Assembly (NCBI GenBank): GCA_020747065.1
Contig: JAGMVK010000012.1
Coordinates: 806,001-870,000, forward strand
DNA: 64,000 nt
DNA from: Cadophora sp. MPI-SDFR-AT-0126
Lineage: Eukaryota > Ascomycota > Leotiomycetes > Helotiales > Ploettnerulaceae
Reading direction: 5' to 3'
Both the position numbers and the translations under genes were made by a program. Positions 47,007 to 57,471 of the stretch are shown in pieces (positions within the stretch are counted from its first letter, which is position 1; the number at the start of each line of letters is the position of its first letter). The notes below the pieces were generated by a model. It was not told where the DNA came from, ran no database searches, and saw nothing but the letters and a program-made list of their open reading frames with translations.

Positions 47007-47348
47007 AGCTCTGTGGCATAGTCAGCTTGAGAGTCTTGCAGAAGGTAAATGGGTACTGGAACGAGGGATATGCTTAGCTTTGTTTTGGGGAGTTACTCTA
47101 TGGCTGTATGGTTGCTACGATTAGCAGATGTGATGAACAGAAAGTGATTAGCAGACGTGGGAACAGATTTTCATGTTAGCTTTACTATACATTGCTACTA
47201 GAGCTTAGTCTTACACAGTTCAGCTACTTACAAGACATGGAAAAAAGATATGCATTCAACGCTCCCTGAATACTACAAAAAAGCATGGTCTTGAAAAGTA
47301 CTTTTCCGTCCGACACCTCTTCAGTGCCATTCTTCCTCCACAATATCA
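47007..47348. other. Right end of the recombinase element / present SEC61 3' flank
   Basis: 342 bp after the recombinase stop. It now serves as the 3' flank of both convergent genes (recombinase and SEC61). It contains palindrome copy 3. No other feature seen. Confidence 0.5.
47294..47305. repeat. AAAAGTACTTTT palindrome, copy 3
   Basis: Exact 12 bp palindrome 45 bp inside the right end of the element. Confidence 0.8.
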
Positions 47349-48932
47349 TTAGCCCATGATCATTCCCTTCATCCCTGATGCTAGATCTCCCTCCTTCGCA
47401 GCTATTTCGAAGTAGCCATATATGATACTATCCTGAAGTCAGACTGGAACAATTGCTATGAGTGGGGCGGACTTACGTGACAGCCAATAAGATACCAGTT
47501 CCAGAACCGAGAGCACCCAACAAATCACTGGCAACTGAAAGCGCACCAATGCAAGCACCACCGAAAGCGGCAGCAGTTGGAATGATGCGCTTCAGCTCCT
47601 TGTACATGCTCTGCTCTCTGTGACCAGCCATGACGAGACCTTGATCCTTCAGCTGCTTTGCGACATCTCTTGGAGAAGAGCCGGAAACCTCAATCCAGGT
47701 CTTGGAGAAGACGGCGCATGCGACAAGCATATAGATGATGTAGACGGCAGTGTGGATGGGGTCCAAGAGAGCATCGGTGAAGTTCAATGGAGGAGACATG
47801 TAGTATGCGAGACCGGAAGTAGCGAAGAGCTGGGCAGATCCCTCCCTTGGCTCCCAGACACCGAAGAGCTGGACGAGAAGGTTCTCGGAGAAACGAGAGT
47901 AGAGCATTTGACTGATCAAGAAGACGTTGGAAGACAAAGCTGACTGGAGCATGATAGGCATGTTCGAAGTGTAGAACAAGCGGACTGGGTATGATCCGCG
48001 AGCGCCACGTTGTCGGGAAGACTTGACGGGGATCTCGACACGGAAGCCTTGAAGGTAGATAACAGCGGCGAACACAATAAGGGTGGCGAGAAGGTTCATA
48101 ATGTTGGGGAGGTTTTGTCTATAGAACGCCTCTTGGAGAGCGCGTTGCTTGTTTGGCCATGTGAAGAGAAGGTGGAAGAGTGCAATGACGGCACCCTCGA
48201 ACTCCGGCCCACGGCCGGTGTTGATGGTAGTCGGGGAGAAAGCCTTCCAGACAATGGACTCGCAGATGTTGGTAGCAATGAAAAGCGAGATACCGCTTCC
48301 AAGACCGTATCCCTTCTGTAGGAGCTCATCGAGGAGAATGACAATCAAGCCAGCAACAACCAATTGGAGGATCAGGAGGAAGACAACACCAGCACCAAGG
48401 TCGGATGGTTGACCGTAGAGACCGGTGAAAACGTAAACCGTGGCCTGTCCCATAGACAATATGATAGCGAAAAGCTTCTGCGCAGTCTGGTAGAGCTCGC
48501 GATCAGACTTCAAGTCAAGGTTGACATCGATCAAGTGTGTGCCAGCAAGAAGCTGGAAGACCATTCCCGAGGAGATAATTGGCGTGATACCCAACTCCAT
48601 CAACGTTCCTCTGTTACTCGCCAACATCATGCGCAGCCAGTATAGAGGATCTGAAGTATCTGAGGACACGATACCATACAATGGCATCTGGCTCATCACC
48701 AAGAAGATCAAAAGTGTCAAACCCGTCCACATCAGCTTTTGGTTGAAAGGGACCTTCGTCTCAGGTTGCTGCACCTCAGGGAGGATTGGCGAGAAGGGTT
48801 TGATGAGGTCGAGGAATCGAACTGCAGCAAGCAAAAGCGCATAATTAGCTATTGTGCTTTGCCAATGGACAATTGCTCTTTGAGCTCGATGGTGATGGTA
48901 TAGGGGAGAGAGGACAACTCACGGCCACTCAT
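47349..48932 (-). CDS. SEC61: SEC61, ER protein-translocation channel alpha subunit
   Basis: Ten-span pore subunit of the ER translocon. Exons 48932-48923 (a 10 bp first exon coding MSG plus one base), 48821-47477 and 47427-47349 give 477 residues, the normal length. Family blocks: [16 protein letters not shown], the plug-region sequence [37 protein letters not shown] and the end [15 protein letters not shown]...KGMIMG. The acceptor of the last intron is GATAG at 47428-47432, chosen because the nearer CTTCAG would shift the frame. The last six codons lie in the direct repeat of the adjacent mobile element, which now supplies the 3' untranslated region. Confidence 0.96.
47350..47370. repeat. 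Right direct repeat (att-like), inside SEC61 coding end
   Basis: Identical 21 bp. Read on the minus strand it encodes the SEC61 C-terminus KGMIMG and the start of its stop codon. Confidence 0.9.
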
Positions 48933-49721
48933 CCTGGCGGTATTGTATCGAAAACCTCACAGACGTGGAAGAAGAGAAGATAGTTAGTAAGGAACGACAA
49001 TGTAATGCCCAACGACTCTGCTCTTATGGTAGCAGAAGCAGATGCGCGCGTGGTGATGTGTTCGAAAGGGAGTTGTCCGAACAGATCTCAAGCTGCGTGT
49101 TAAAGAGCTTCGCTTGTAAATTGGGGCTGGTACTCCGGAGTATGTGGCCTTAGGATTAGGTAAGTTACAGTGGAGTTGGAAGCAGCCACGTGATGGATTT
49201 AAAGTACAAAGCTAACCTATTTGATACAAGTTCCTTGAACTCACTATCAATCCTGGACAAGACAGGGACTTCAAAAGAATTCATTTGTTTTGATGGTTTT
49301 TCTTGAAAACCTACTAGACAGGAATTCCGATTCTCCTGACTATTCTCATTTTGCTCCCAATTCATCGGGCCATCCTTGAGTTCCAAATAAAAACTGTCTC
49401 GCTGCTGAACTTCGTTTTATGGGAGTCTCTTCTCAAACTTCCAGTTGCACTTTAGAATGCAATGATCATCCTGGAGCAAGCTCAAGCCTCATTGATCTGT
49501 ACTGTTTGAACACAATGCTCAGCTCTCATATTATCCACGTTGGACAAAGCGTTACAGATCACATAACTTTGAGACGACTTTGGGCATCAAGACCAATTTC
49601 ACCTCATGGTAGCCAACCATGCATGTACTGAAACTAATATCAACGCTAAAAAGAAAGTGGTATTATTTCATGCTGATTAGGCTGCTCTATTTTGTACGCC
49701 ATTTCAATTGCAAGACATCCT
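48933..49721. other. Intergenic: SEC61 upstream and ARG7 3' flank
   Basis: 789 bp. A CACGTG E-box lies at about 49187. No gene recognised. Confidence 0.45.
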
Positions 49722-51242
49722 TTATGTTCGGTAATCCCCATTTATCGTGATATATTCATGGCTGTAAGAGAGTTAGATATAAGTCAGCTATGACGGGCTG
49801 TGAAAACCTACCTGTAATCACAAGTCCAGTAAGTGGCTTCCTCCTTACCCCCTCCTAGCTTGACTAAGATCTCTAAATCCTCATGCTCCAGGATCTCCGA
49901 AGCTCGTGCCTCATCCACAGCTTCTGGCTCTCCATTGACCAGCAACTTGAGCTCAGGGGAGCCATCTGATGGGATGAAGGAGACGCTCGTCTTTTCTGGC
50001 ACAATCTCAGCAACTTCGTTGATTGGTTGACCAGGCTCGGAGATCTGAGAATATCCAGTAGCGCATAGAATGCGGCCCCAATTAGCATCCTTCCCATACA
50101 AAGCTGTCTTGACCAGCGGAGATGTTGCAATTGTGCTTGCAATTTTTCGTGCTCCAATCTCAGATGGGGATTCGGTAACTCGGATTGTAACGAATTTGGT
50201 TGCTCCTTCGCCATCTCGGACTACGAGTTTAGCAAGATCTGTGGCAAAGTCGGTCAAGGTCTTCTGGAACGCAGTATAGTCTTCTGATGAATCAGAGGTG
50301 ATTTCGTGCCCGCCAGCAGCTCCATTGGCTAGTACTGCAACTGTATCGTTTGTAGAAGTATCGCCATCAATCGAGATGCTATTGAAAGACCTGTTGACAG
50401 CATTTGTAAGGAGAGTTGGCAGAAGCTTTGGGGCAATTGGAGCGTCCGTAGCGATCATGCCTAGCAATGTTGCCATGTTCGGATGTATCATACCAGCTCC
50501 CTTGGTCATACCAGCTATCCTATATTCGATAGATGGCGAAGACGGTAGGGAGAAAGTTCGAGATATTAATTTCGGGAAGGTATCGGTTGTGCAGATAGCT
50601 CTGGCAGCAGCTAGCCAGTGCTCGTGTGATGATCCCAGAGCATTGTAAGCGGAGGGTATTCTCTGCAAGATCTTCTGAATGGGCAATCTACAGAGCAGTT
50701 AGTCGGATAATACACAGCCTCGAAACAACCTACCTCTGGCCAATTACTCCAGTACTCATGACTATGCTGCTTCCTCCCTTGCCATCAGTCGGTTGATCAA
50801 AACATCGGTCTGCCTCCGCGCCCATCTTCTCAGCATCTTCCAGTCCGCCCCTGCCAGTTACAGCATTCGCACATCCCGAATTCACAATGACCGATCGAAC
50901 ACCAGTATTGCTCCTTCTGTTCAGCATATTCCTACTGACAGTCACAGGAGCTGCCTGGAACTTGTTCTTTGTGAATACAGCTGCGGCAGCACATGGCGTC
51001 TCCGAAGCAAGGAATGCTAGATCTGGGGTGCTTTTATTCGTGGGCTTGACTCCAACATGGGTTCCAGACACAACGAAGCCTTTAGGATATGTGCCGTTCG
51101 TTGGCACATACTTTTGCTTTGCTGCGGGAACCGTGCCATCAATTGGTGCTGAATAGCATCGAAGACCGCTGGGATGAGCTGGGGAAACTGTCGGTCTTAT
51201 CAGTCGAGACAAGGACGTGGTTGAGGAAGGTCTGAAAGCCAT
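49722..51242 (-). CDS. ARG7: Mitochondrial glutamate N-acetyltransferase / ornithine acetyltransferase (ArgJ type)
   Basis: Transfers acetyl from N-acetylornithine to glutamate in the mitochondrial acetyl cycle of arginine synthesis. Exons 51242-50734, 50687-49812 and 49761-49722 give 474 residues. The N-terminus (Ser/Arg-rich, ...GLRCYSAP) is a mitochondrial presequence. Blocks: [35 protein letters not shown], and [16 protein letters not shown] with the self-cleavage Thr near 243, where the precursor splits into alpha and beta chains. Then [20 protein letters not shown] and the C-terminal [12 protein letters not shown]. Divergent from GCN2 across a promoter with two Gcn4-type sites, so general amino-acid control of this gene is likely. 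Confidence 0.94.
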
Positions 51243-51369
51243 TGAGGGTGCGGATGAGGTTCAAACGCCCTGAATTGGCCTGGACGAAGTATGACTGGTC
51301 TCAGAAGAATGAATGAAAAGTTGTTTGTCTTTTTTCATGTGCTCAAAACAACTGCATCTATAAAAATCT

Positions 51370-51376
51370 TGAGTCA
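51370..51376. promoter_or_regulatory. Gcn4/CPC1 response element (TGAGTCA)
   Basis: Exact TGA(C/G)TCA consensus of the fungal bZIP Gcn4/CPC1/CpcA. It lies 128 bp upstream of the ARG7 start. Confidence 0.75.
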
Positions 51377-51630
51377 CATATTTTTGTCGGCCTCGTGCAT
51401 TGAAAACATGCGGGGCAGATCATCGCATTTGCTGATTGGCGCCTGCGGCTGATCCTCACAGCCTTGCGGAAAGCGGGCAGATTCAATGTCGACTCTACTC
51501 TCATTCTCTCTGCTTTCGTCCTCACTTAACAGAAAATCAAAATCCCTTCTCCAGTACCGAACTATGTCCATCCCCAGCGCGTAAAGATCCGCGGCTTCGG
51601 CTGCGTATCTATTCAGACATATCTTCTCTC

Positions 51631-51637
51631 TGACTCA
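51631..51637. promoter_or_regulatory. Gcn4/CPC1 response element (TGACTCA)
   Basis: Second exact consensus site. It lies 34 bp upstream of the GCN2 start codon, possibly inside the leader. Confidence 0.7.
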
Positions 51638-51670
51638 CCAGTTCAATCAGTTGCAAAGATATCGATCATC

Positions 51671-54600
51671 ATGCCGCCAACGAACCCATGGGGAAAGAAA
51701 CCACCACAACGCATTACACCTTCGTCTGGGTTCCCAGACCTGAAACCTAGTACATCGAAAGATGTTGCACCCAAAGCACAATTGCCAAAAACACAGTATG
51801 AGGAAATCCAGGAGGATGAACTCATTGCTCTCGCGTCGATATACGGTGAAGATTTCCGAAAGATAGAGTCTACCCATGGAGCTTGGAAGGTACGGAAGTG
51901 AAGAGGAACAGGCTATAAGATTTTGATGTCTAATGGTGTTTTAGAAAGCTGAACCTTGTTTCGAAATTCGCATTAAATCATCCGACGAAGATGTTGCCGT
52001 TACCTTGAATGTGACACTGACCGCCACCTATCCCAAGAGCCCGCCATTGCTGAGCATTAAAAATGACGATGGGCTCCGGGAAGGGACGAAATTCAAGATA
52101 CAGAAGGTTATCGAGACCAAGCCCAAGGAACTGGTTGCAGAAGAGCAGGCCATGATTATGGATTTAGTCACAGCATGCCAGGAGATTTTGGAAGATGCCG
52201 CTCAGGCCAAAGCGGCCGGCAAGGAGCTTCCCAGCTTAGAAGAAGAGCGTGCTGCTCACGAATCTGCAGCCAATAAGCTTGCAAATGAGCAAAGAGCGGC
52301 CGAAGAGAAGAAGAAGCAGTTGGAATCAATGGAGGAGCAACGCATCCAAGAATCTATGGTCCAGGAGGAACTCAAGCGTCGAAGAGAGAGAGCCAAGGAA
52401 TCAAAAAGGAAGAGTCGACCACCCACTGAGATCGTTCACCAGTCTTCGATTGACACAAGCGTCAGCGGACAAGCAGCTCACGAAATTCTAGCCTTTGAGC
52501 AGCCAATTAGCTTACTAGATCTCAACAACAATCCAATTCTGTTCCAGGTTGTGGCAAGCAAAGTATGCATACGACGGGGTCCAGTCTCCAAATGCTTCAC
52601 TGTCCGCCCAGTTGTCATACAGGGTGCAAGTGACGTTCCAACACTTGTGTTAAAGCAAACGGATTTGGACACAGAGGTCAAAGACACCAACAAATTCAAA
52701 GGACAACTGCAACAGCTTGAGAATGAATTGAAGACTCTTAAGAGTATCAAGCACCAGAGCGTCCTCGAGATCTTTGATTACAAAGTCCACAGAACAATCG
52801 ACGAGGACGGAGAATCGGATTCAGCTTGGACTGTGAGCATCTTGACCGAGTTCGCTGAGAAAGGGTCATTGCAAGAATTTCTTGATATTGCTGGAAGTCT
52901 AGGGGCCGAAAAAGTTCGGTCGTGGACGATTGAGCTGCTTGACGCTTTGCGCTTTCTTCATGAAAAGGGCATTGTTCATGAAGATATACATGCTGGCAAC
53001 GTGCTCCTGGTTCGGATGTCTAACGGTGAGGTCAAACCGAAACTTGCGGACGCAGGCTATCAGGGAAAGCTGCATAAACTCAGTGGTGGAAAGCAAGTAG
53101 ACACCATTGCTATGGCCAAGTCTGCGTATTGGTTCCCGCCTGAGATAGCAAATACCAATCACCCCCAATATACAAACAAGACGGATGTTTGGGATTTCGG
53201 TGTCTTGTTTCTACAGATGATATTCGGCCTGACCGTCATCCAGAATTACTCCTCGCCCATCGCTTTGGCTGATTCTCTTGCCTTGTCCGATTCTCTAAAT
53301 GAGCTCGTACTCAAAATGTTCAGGGCAGATCCCAAGAAGCGACCTCGTGCAGTGGAACTTGGACCATCTGAGTTCTTAGCGACTGATGCACCGATTTTAG
53401 ACGAGATGAGCAGTTCTGAAAATCCATCGAGATTTGGTTCATTATCTTCACTACTGCCTACGACACCGCGCCGACAGAGACACGATTCCATGAATATGGG
53501 TGGACCATTTTCGAGATCCAGATACAGAGAGGACTTTGTAGAAGAAGGCCGGCTGGGAAAGGGAGGTTTCGGTGAAGTAGTCAAAGCAAGAAAGAGGCTT
53601 GATGGCCAAATTTATGCTATCAAGAAGATTACTCAGAAATCTTCAGCATCCCTGACTGAAGTATTGAAAGAAGTGCGCCTTCTGTCTCAATTAAGCCACC
53701 CTTCGGTAGTCCGTAAGTTTATCATATGCTTTCCTTCTCACATTTGATACTGTTTCGGTTTGTTCTTATCTGATTATTCCATTTACCGGGAAACTTCGAA
53801 ATCCTGGACCAGGCTAGTGGTCATATTACTATTCTGCGAATTTTGACATGAAGACCTGTCTTCACACATTCGCCATGACCAAAAGTTTGGTACTGCAAGC
53901 TAATTCAGAAACGCAGGGTACTACAATACATGGACCGAGGAGCTGTATGATGCGTCTGAAATGGAAGAGGATGCCACTACAACCGAAGCTGCAACAACCG
54001 AGGACTCTGTCAGTGACATCTCCCCAGGAACCGGCCCTAATATCGAGTTTGGTGTTAGCACGGGAGGTCTCGACTTTATGTCTTCCAGCGGTTATCCACA
54101 AATCGAATTTGGTTATGACGATGCGTCCGATGAAGACGACGATGACGACGATGATGACGATTCAACGAACTCAGATGTACAAAGTCCCAATGGAGTGGGA
54201 AATAAGCGTCCGAATCTCGTAAGTCTACTGAACAGTTTTACATCGCTTCCGTAACCTACGTTATTTACTTTTCGAGACATGTTCCGTGATTAAAGTGACC
54301 CGCACGGCTGAAACTAAAAAATTCCAGGCTTTGAAGCGAACCAGATCTAGCACGCGATTCCAGCGTCCTTTCAGAACTGTCCTGTACATCTCGATGGAGT
54401 ACTGTGAGAAGAAAACACTTCGGGATTTGATAAGACAAGGCTTGCAGAAAGACCATGAAGAAATCTGGCGCCTCTTTAGGCAAATTCTGGAAGGCTTAGC
54501 GCATATTCATGGACTCAACGTCGTCCATCGTGATCTCAAGCCTGAGAACATCTTCATCGATGCAGCGTCGAACGTGAAAATTGGAGATTTTGGGCTCGCC

Positions 54601-56984
54601 ACAAGTGGCCAGTACTTGATGGCTGACAAATCTTCATCTGCTGCAGTTCATATGAGTGGAGAAATGACGAGGAGTATCGGAACAGCATTTTACGTTGCGC
54701 CAGAAGTCAGATCGTCCGTGGGTGGAACATACACCAGCAAGGTTGACATGTACTCGCTTGGCATCATATTCTTCGAGATGTGCTTTCGACCTCTGATTCC
54801 TGGTATGGATCGTCAACGGGTGGGTGAAAGTTTGAGACAAAAGCAACCAGTTTTCCCGTCCGACTTCAAGCAGTCTGAGATGCCAGTGCAAGCCGACATT
54901 GTACTGTCACTCCTCAACCATAGCCCTAAAGATCGCCCGTCCAGCTCAGAACTGCTGAAGAGCGGCAGACTTCCTATGCAGATGGAGAACGAGACAATCC
55001 GTCAGGCCCTAGCCGGTATCACAGACTCCAAATCCCCTTATTACGATAAGATGATGAAAGCCTTGTTTTCGATACAAACAAATCAAGGTAAAGATTATGC
55101 CTGGGAGATGGGTGTGGTCAATCACAGCTCCAGCGATCTTCTGCTGCAAGGTCTAGTTAAGCAAAAGTTAATCTCCATCTTTAGACATCATGGGGCTGTG
55201 GAAACTTCTCGAACTATTCTATTTCCTCGTTCAGGTCATTACGGATCTAACGCAGTTCAGCTTCTTGATGAAAGAGGCACACTACTTCAATTACCTTATG
55301 ATCTCACTCTTCCCCATGCACGAGCTATTGCTAAGCATGACCCGTCTGTTGAACGTTCTTTTGCATTTGGTCGTGTCTTCCGAGATCGGGAATCTGGCGG
55401 ACAGCCACTCACATTCGGTGAAGTGGACTTTGATATCGTTTCTAACGATACTCTGGACTTGGCACTCAAGGAAGCTGAGGTCATCAAAGTCCTGGACGAG
55501 ATCGTTGGAAGTTTCCCGTCACTTGCGGGAACGCAGATGTGCTTCCACTTGAATCACTCTGATCTCCTTGGTCTCATCTTTGACTTCTGCAGGATCGATC
55601 CTGGCATACGCCAGGCTGTCGCAGATACTCTGAGCAAACTTAATGTTGGCCCGTGGACTTGGCAGAAGATACGAACAGAGCTTCGATCACCCGTGATTGG
55701 TGTGTCGGCACCCAGTCTTGATGACCTACAACGTTTTGACTTTCGTGGTATGCACCCAAATCCGATGTAACGGCGCGGAAGATGCTAACCATATTAGACA
55801 CTCCCAATAAAGCATTTTCAAAATTGAAAACTCTCTTCGAGGGCACTGACACTTTCGAAAGAGCCTCTTCTTCTATTGCTCATCTACGAGATGTGATCGA
55901 ATACACTAAGCGATTTGATGTCCACAGTAAGATTTACATCAACCCGCTAGGAAGTCTAAATGAGAAGTTCTGCAAGGGAGGCGTCATATTCTCTTGTTTA
56001 TTCGATCGCAAGACCAGGGATGTGTTCGCCGCCGGTGGAAGATACGATTCTTTGGTCCGAGAACATCGACACAGGACCGGGAGCCATTCAGAAGCAAGAC
56101 ATGCAGTTGGGTTCAATCTAGCTTGGGAAAAGATGGCTCGTCTTCCCAAGGCAAGTGCGAAGGGCTTTCTGAAGAAGGCAGAGGAGGATGTGCAAGGGAT
56201 CTGGAATACGAAACGAGTAAGTAGAATACAAGTGCTTGTGTATGAAACCTTACTAACATTTCTCCAGTGTGATGTCCTAGTTGCGAGCCACGACGCTGCA
56301 ATTCTACGTAGTGTTGGCGTTGACATCGTCCAAACCTTGTGGCGAAACGATATTAGCGCAGAACTAGCTCGAGACTCTCGATCGCCAGAAGACTTGCTGT
56401 CTAAATACCGCGACGATCAACACTCCTGGATTGTCATCATCAAGCAAGACTCAATCTTGAAAGTCAAAAGCCAAGACAGAAAGGACGTCTCGGACACTGA
56501 TATCCCTTCAACTCAACTCCTAGCGTGGCTCAGCAGCGAGATCCGCGAACGAGATCAGAGAAACGGCACACATCATCGAGCAAGACTCCAGCGTCACAGT
56601 AGCCAGGCAGATGCCTCTCCTGATCATGAACAAGTTGTCCAAGTTCTCGTGGCAGGAACCAAGAGTAAGAAATCCAATCGCCGCAACATCATCGAGCAAG
56701 CGCAAGCACGGGCTGCTTCTGTCGTTCACGAGTTTCTTGACGGCCCCATCGCAGCTATCGAGACTACCGATCAAGTCATGGACTTGATAAGAGGAACCAG
56801 ATTATCTGATCCGGAGAGCTGGAGACAGGTCACGCATGCTGTACAGACGGGGGAGCGAAGATATTTGGGCGAGGTGCATGATCTGATGACTACACTGGCA
56901 CACCAGAATAAAGATATCACGAGGAACTCGTTCATTTACAATTTCAGAACGGGGAAGTGTATCTACTACGACCTGGGAGCTTGA
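51671..56984 (+). CDS. GCN2: GCN2 (CPC-3), eIF2-alpha kinase of amino-acid starvation
   Basis: Senses uncharged tRNA and phosphorylates eIF2-alpha, which raises translation of Gcn4/CPC1. Exons 51671-51889, 51945-53712, 53917-54218, 54328-55747, 55798-56216 and 56268-56984 give 1614 residues. Domains in order: RWD (about 45-170, starting EEIQEDELIALASIYGEDF), charged linker, pseudokinase (HEDIHAGNVLL near 417, with ADAGY instead of DFG), active kinase (GKGGFGEVVKA near 608, AIKKI, HRDLKPENIF near 829, DFGLA, GTAFYVAPE), HisRS-like domain and C-terminal ribosome-binding domain. An acidic insert (a run of nine Asp) sits between the kinase lobes, as usual. The 204 bp intron 53713-53916 is unusually long. 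The 51 bp intron 56217-56267 is stop-free and in phase. Confidence 0.95.
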
Positions 56985-57471
56985 TGATTTTACGAAGGAT
57001 GATGTTTACGACGATGAATGAGATTGGAGTTCGGATACCCTGAAGAGGACTGCGTGCATGCTATTGACTGTGCTCTTGCTGTTTTTGAAAAGCTTCATGT
57101 TGCTCTGTAATGGCTTAACTTAGATTATCTATGTCATGGTTCGGGAATTTATTGATAGATATCCTTGGAGTTGAGCCATTTGAAAATTCGTAAGACTGTA
57201 GCATATCCAAGTCAGCAAGTGCGGACAAACGAGAGGCCTCACGCCAGTGGGAAACTCGCACACCAGCGGCTGTAATTCGAATGGTACATACAGCCTTGCA
57301 TTAGTGCTCGTTGTTGACTCACGCCGATTAGCTCAATCGGGCAATCATGTCGGGTCGATATCAGATCCAGGAACCACATGGTTACAAGCAGGCGTCAGCC
57401 GCACTCTCACCAACATAAACTCACCCTTCCCAAACAAACCTCAAAGGAAAAAACAAGGTTTACAAGTATCG
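56985..57471. other. Intergenic region
   Basis: 487 bp between GCN2 and the 2EXR remnant. No feature assigned. Confidence 0.45.

Larger units (their letters stand above)
43601..47370 (+). mobile_element. Tyrosine-recombinase element inserted at the 3' end of SEC61
   Basis: A 3.75 kb unit bounded by a 21 bp perfect direct repeat (43601-43621 and 47350-47370) and holding one multi-exon recombinase-like gene (44549-47006). The repeat equals the last six codons of SEC61 plus the first two bases of its stop, read on the minus strand. Insertion therefore leaves SEC61 complete, with a TAA stop; the outer copy, now 3.7 kb away, carries a TAG stop. There are no terminal inverted repeats. A single YR gene, no inverted repeats and direct repeats arising from site homology fit Crypton or Starship-captain-type elements. 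The length of the repeat and the SEC61 target are, as far as I know, not described. Other internal signals: AAAAGTACTTTT palindromes and an 11 bp inverted repeat, listed separately. Confidence 0.85.
51243..51670. promoter_or_regulatory. Shared ARG7 / GCN2 promoter
   Basis: 428 bp between divergent starts, with one perfect TGASTCA site nearer each gene (51370-51376 and 51631-51637). No other gene fits. Confidence 0.7.

Noticed and set aside
43601..47370. Reading the 21 bp repeat as an ordinary target-site duplication of a DDE transposon
   Set aside because: DDE elements make fixed short duplications and carry terminal inverted repeats. None are present, and the enclosed gene is recombinase-like.
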